This document shows, piece after piece, positions 4,641-6,884 of a stretch of DNA of 6,884 nt. Source of the stretch: Clostridia bacterium (GTDB taxonomy: Bacteria > Bacillota > Clostridia > Oscillospirales > CAG-272); contig JAKSPV010000078.1 of the NCBI GenBank assembly GCA_024404475.1, positions 1-6,884 on the forward strand, read 5' to 3'. Within the stretch, counting starts at the first letter, position 1. Every line of letters begins with the position of its first letter. The notes under the pieces were generated by a model that searched no databases, was not told where the DNA came from, and saw nothing but the letters and a program-made list of their open reading frames with translations. Both the position numbers and the translations under genes were made by a program.

Positions 4641-6608
4641 ATGACTGAAAAGACACCGTTTTATATGACGACCGCGATCGCGTACGCGTCCGGCAAACCA
4701 CATTTCGGCAACACGTTCGAGATCATCATGGCGGACGCCATCGCCCGCTACCGCCGCGAGCGCGGCTTTGACGTTTTCCTCTGCACCGGCACCGACGAGC
4801 ACGGTCAGAAGATCGAAAACAAGGCAGCCGAAGCCGGCACGACGCCGAAGCTGTTCGTGGACGGCGTTTCCGGCACGATCCGCGGCATCTGGGACAAGAT
4901 GAACACGACCTACGACCACTTCATCCGCACGACGGACGATTATCACGAGAGAGCCGTACGCAAGATCTTCACCCGCTTCTATGAGCAGGGCGATATTTAC
5001 AAGGGCTACTACGAGGGCTGGTACTGCACACCGTGCGAGGCGTTCTTCACCGAAACGCAGGCAGAGGGCGGCAAATGCCCCGACTGCGGCCGTCCCGTAC
5101 AGAAAGCAAGAGAAGAAGCATACTTCTTCAAGATGAGCAAATACGCCGATCGGCTGATGCAGTACATCGAGGATCACCCCGGCTTCATCGAGCCGGAATC
5201 CCGCAAAAAGGAAATGGTCAACAATTTCCTGAAAGCAGGACTCCAGGACCTCTGCGTCTCCCGCACCTCGTTCAAATGGGGCATCCCGGTCGATATCGAT
5301 CCGAAGCACGTCACCTACGTCTGGCTCGACGCTTTGACGAACTACATCACGGCGCTCGGCTACGATCCCGACAAGACGTACGAGGAGCAGAGCGAGAAAT
5401 TCAAGAAATACTGGCCTGCCGAGGTCCACATCATCGGCAAGGATATCCTTCGCTTCCACACAATCTACTGGCCGATCTTCCTCATGGCGCTCGACCTGCC
5501 GCTGCCGAAGAAGGTCTTCGCGCATCCGTGGTTCAACTTCGGCATGGACAAAATGTCGAAATCCAAGGGCAACGTGATCTACGCCGACGAGCTCGCCGAA
5601 CGCTTCACGGTGGACGGCGTGCGCTACTATGCGCTCTCCCAGATGCCCTACGCGAACGACGGCTCGATCACGTATGATAACGTCATCAAGGTCTACAACG
5701 GCGATCTCGTCAACAACCTCGGCAACCTCGTCAAGCGGACGCTGGATATGCAGAAGAAGTATTTTGACGGCGTGATCCAGGCATCCTCGGCGAAAGAACC
5801 GCTCGACGCGGAGATCATCGCCGCCTGTACCGATGCGTATGCCTCCGTCATCGACAATATGGACGGCTACCACCTTGCCGACGCGCTTGCCGCCGTCTTC
5901 ACGATGCTGTCCCGCGCGAACAAGTACATCGACGAGACAACGCCGTGGGCGCTCGCCAAAGACGAAACGAAGAAAGAACGTCTCGGCACGGTGCTCTATA
6001 CCCTGCTCGAAGCGATCCGCTGGGCGGCCGTTCTTTTGAAGCCGTTCATTCCCGCCACCGCAGAGGAGATCCTCGCGGAACTCGGCACCGACAAGGTCTC
6101 TTACGACACGATCGGCACCGCGGAGCAGTTTGGCGGGCTCGCCGCAGGTGAGAAAGTAAACGACTCGAAGGTGCTCTTCGCCCGCATTGACGAGGCGAAA
6201 GTCCTCGCCGAGCTCGAAGCCGAGCGGCAGGCAAAAATTGCCGCCGCAGCTGCTGAAGCGAAAGCCAAGGAAAAGACCGAAGGATGTGCCGTGATCGGCA
6301 TCGACGACTTCATGGCAGTCGAACTCCGCACCGCGAAAGTGATCGCGTGCGAGAGCGTGCCGAAAGCGAAGAAACTGTTGAAGCTCCAGCTCGATCTTGG
6401 TTACGAGCAGCGGCAGGTCGTGTCCGGCATCGCGAAATATTATCAGCCGGACGATCTCATCGGCAAAAAGCTGATCGTCGTCGCCAACCTCAAACCGGCG
6501 GTGCTCTGCGGCGTCGAGAGCAACGGCATGATCCTCGCGTCCGGTGAGGAGACCGTGCGCGTCGTCTTCCTCGATCCCGAAACGCCGCTCGGCGAGCGCG
6601 TCCGCTGA
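4641..6608 (+). CDS. metG: Methionyl-tRNA synthetase with C-terminal tRNA-binding domain
   Basis: A 655-residue class I aminoacyl-tRNA synthetase that charges tRNA(Met) with methionine using ATP in the cytoplasm. The N-terminal Rossmann domain carries the HIGH-type signature as HFGN (21-24, in SGKPHFGNTFE) and the KMSKS loop at 304-308. The insertion domain holds a zinc knuckle of two CxxC pairs (C129/C132 and C146/C149). The anticodon-binding helical domain has NKYIDETTPW (427-436), where W436 matches the tryptophan that stacks on the CAU anticodon. An Ala/Glu/Lys-rich helix (about 515-548) links to an OB-fold, EMAP-II-like tRNA-binding domain (about 554-655), typical of dimeric bacterial MetRS. 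AAGGAG (4625-4630) is 10 nt before the ATG and overlaps the preceding stop codon. No T-box leader was recognised. tatD follows 4 nt after the stop, as metS and yabD are adjacent in B. subtilis. Confidence 0.97.
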   Translation: MTEKTPFYMTTAIAYASGKPHFGNTFEIIMADAIARYRRERGFDVFLCTGTDEHGQKIENKAAEAGTTPKLFVDGVSGTIRGIWDKMNTTYDHFIRTTDDYHERAVRKIFTRFYEQGDIYKGYYEGWYCTPCEAFFTETQAEGGKCPDCGRPVQKAREEAYFFKMSKYADRLMQYIEDHPGFIEPESRKKEMVNNFLKAGLQDLCVSRTSFKWGIPVDIDPKHVTYVWLDALTNYITALGYDPDKTYEEQSEKFKKYWPAEVHIIGKDILRFHTIYWPIFLMALDLPLPKKVFAHPWFNFGMDKMSKSKGNVIYADELAERFTVDGVRYYALSQMPYANDGSITYDNVIKVYNGDLVNNLGNLVKRTLDMQKKYFDGVIQASSAKEPLDAEIIAACTDAYASVIDNMDGYHLADALAAVFTMLSRANKYIDETTPWALAKDETKKERLGTVLYTLLEAIRWAAVLLKPFIPATAEEILAELGTDKVSYDTIGTAEQFGGLAAGEKVNDSKVLFARIDEAKVLAELEAERQAKIAAAAAEAKAKEKTEGCAVIGIDDFMAVELRTAKVIACESVPKAKKLLKLQLDLGYEQRQVVSGIAKYYQPDDLIGKKLIVVANLKPAVLCGVESNGMILASGEETVRVVFLDPETPLGERVR

Positions 6609-6612
6609 TCCG

Positions 6613-6884
6613 ATGACGCTGTTCGACACCCACACGCATTATTTCGACGGGCGCTTCGGGGCGGAATTCCCCGGCGGAGCGGACGAGGCGATCCGTCTTT
6701 CGCGAGAGGCGGGCGTTTCCCGGTTTCTCTCCTGCGGGACAAACGCGGAGAATTCCCGGGCGTCGGTCAGCCTTGCCGCGCGTGAGGAGGGCTTTTACGC
6801 CGCCGTCGGGCTCCATCCCGAGGACTGCTTCCCGCTCTCCGGCGAGGCACTCGAGAAGGAGCTCTCCGACATCCGCGCGATGCT
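6613..6884 (+). CDS. tatD: TatD family metal-dependent hydrolase (deoxyribonuclease), N-terminal part
   Basis: The frame from ATG 6613 stays open to the window edge, giving the first 90 complete codons of a protein that is usually about 255 residues. FDTHTHYFDGRF (4-15) contains the HxH metal pair (H7, H9) that opens the TatD TIM barrel. VGLHPED (65-71) with H68 matches the family's VGxHP motif. TatD enzymes are metal-dependent nucleases; E. coli TatD acts as a 3'-5' exonuclease on DNA and RNA. It begins 4 nt after metG without a strong Shine-Dalgarno sequence, so translational coupling is likely. Its adjacency to metG matches B. subtilis metS-yabD, which supports the yabD-like identity. The remaining catalytic residues lie outside the window. 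Confidence 0.9.
   Translation, partial: MTLFDTHTHYFDGRFGAEFPGGADEAIRLSREAGVSRFLSCGTNAENSRASVSLAAREEGFYAAVGLHPEDCFPLSGEALEKELSDIRAM

Noticed and set aside
3041..6624. nagA and tatD both start with the same 12 bases (ATGACGCTGTTC)
   Set aside because: Both are amidohydrolase-type barrels, but the sequences diverge at once and the proteins belong to different families. It reads as chance plus shared codon preference rather than a repeat.
4305..6635. A 776-codon open frame on the minus strand opposite metG and the small membrane gene
   Set aside because: It is antisense to a full MetRS with all motifs, its translation is rich in Arg, Val and Asp with no recognisable domain, and such long antisense frames are expected in GC-rich genes with biased third positions.
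1..6884. Mobile elements, CRISPR arrays, tRNA or rRNA genes, defence or biosynthetic clusters
   Set aside because: Reading both strands showed no direct-repeat arrays, terminal inverted repeats, transposase or integrase motifs, or structured RNA genes. The DNA is almost fully occupied by housekeeping genes.

Overview
The window is a GC-rich stretch of tightly packed housekeeping genes, all on the + strand. It reads as a chromosomal segment of an anaerobic Firmicute, most likely of class Clostridia. Three things suggest this. The gene order ricT - trmN6 (yabB) - rsmI (yabC) - metG - tatD (yabD) follows the region downstream of holB in Bacillus subtilis. There is a clostridial-type 2[4Fe-4S] ferredoxin. 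The methionyl-tRNA synthetase has a C-terminal tRNA-binding domain and an 'SGKPHFGNTFE' type signature. The genus cannot be fixed from this sequence.

Layout. Positions 1-36 are probably the last codons of an upstream gene (holB by synteny, unproven). ricT (36-938) encodes a PSP1-domain, cysteine-rich RNase Y partner. A short AT-rich gap carries an extended -10 promoter driving a 57-residue ferredoxin gene (1033-1206). A strong hairpin separates this from trmN6 (tRNA adenine-N6 methyltransferase, 1285-2058), which is followed after 2 bases by rsmI (16S rRNA 2'-O-methyltransferase, GTG start at 2061). An intrinsic terminator at about 2960-2987 closes this block. The next promoter is folded into it, with its -35 in the terminator loop.

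The second transcription unit is nagA (N-acetylglucosamine-6-phosphate deacetylase, true start 3041), a small hydrophobic protein of unknown function (4252-4626), metG (4641-6608) and the start of tatD (6613 to beyond the window end). The ribosome binding site of the small membrane protein lies inside the 3' arm of a 10-bp perfect hairpin, the most suggestive regulatory structure seen here.

The genes fall mainly into RNA modification and translation (TrmN6, RsmI, MetRS), RNA decay (RicT), electron transfer (ferredoxin), amino-sugar recycling (NagA) and a TatD-type nuclease. I see no mobile element, CRISPR array, tRNA or rRNA, and no evidence of a new multi-gene system. The points of interest are the ferredoxin beside an Fe-S-associated RNase Y regulator, two compact regulatory structures and one unknown membrane protein.
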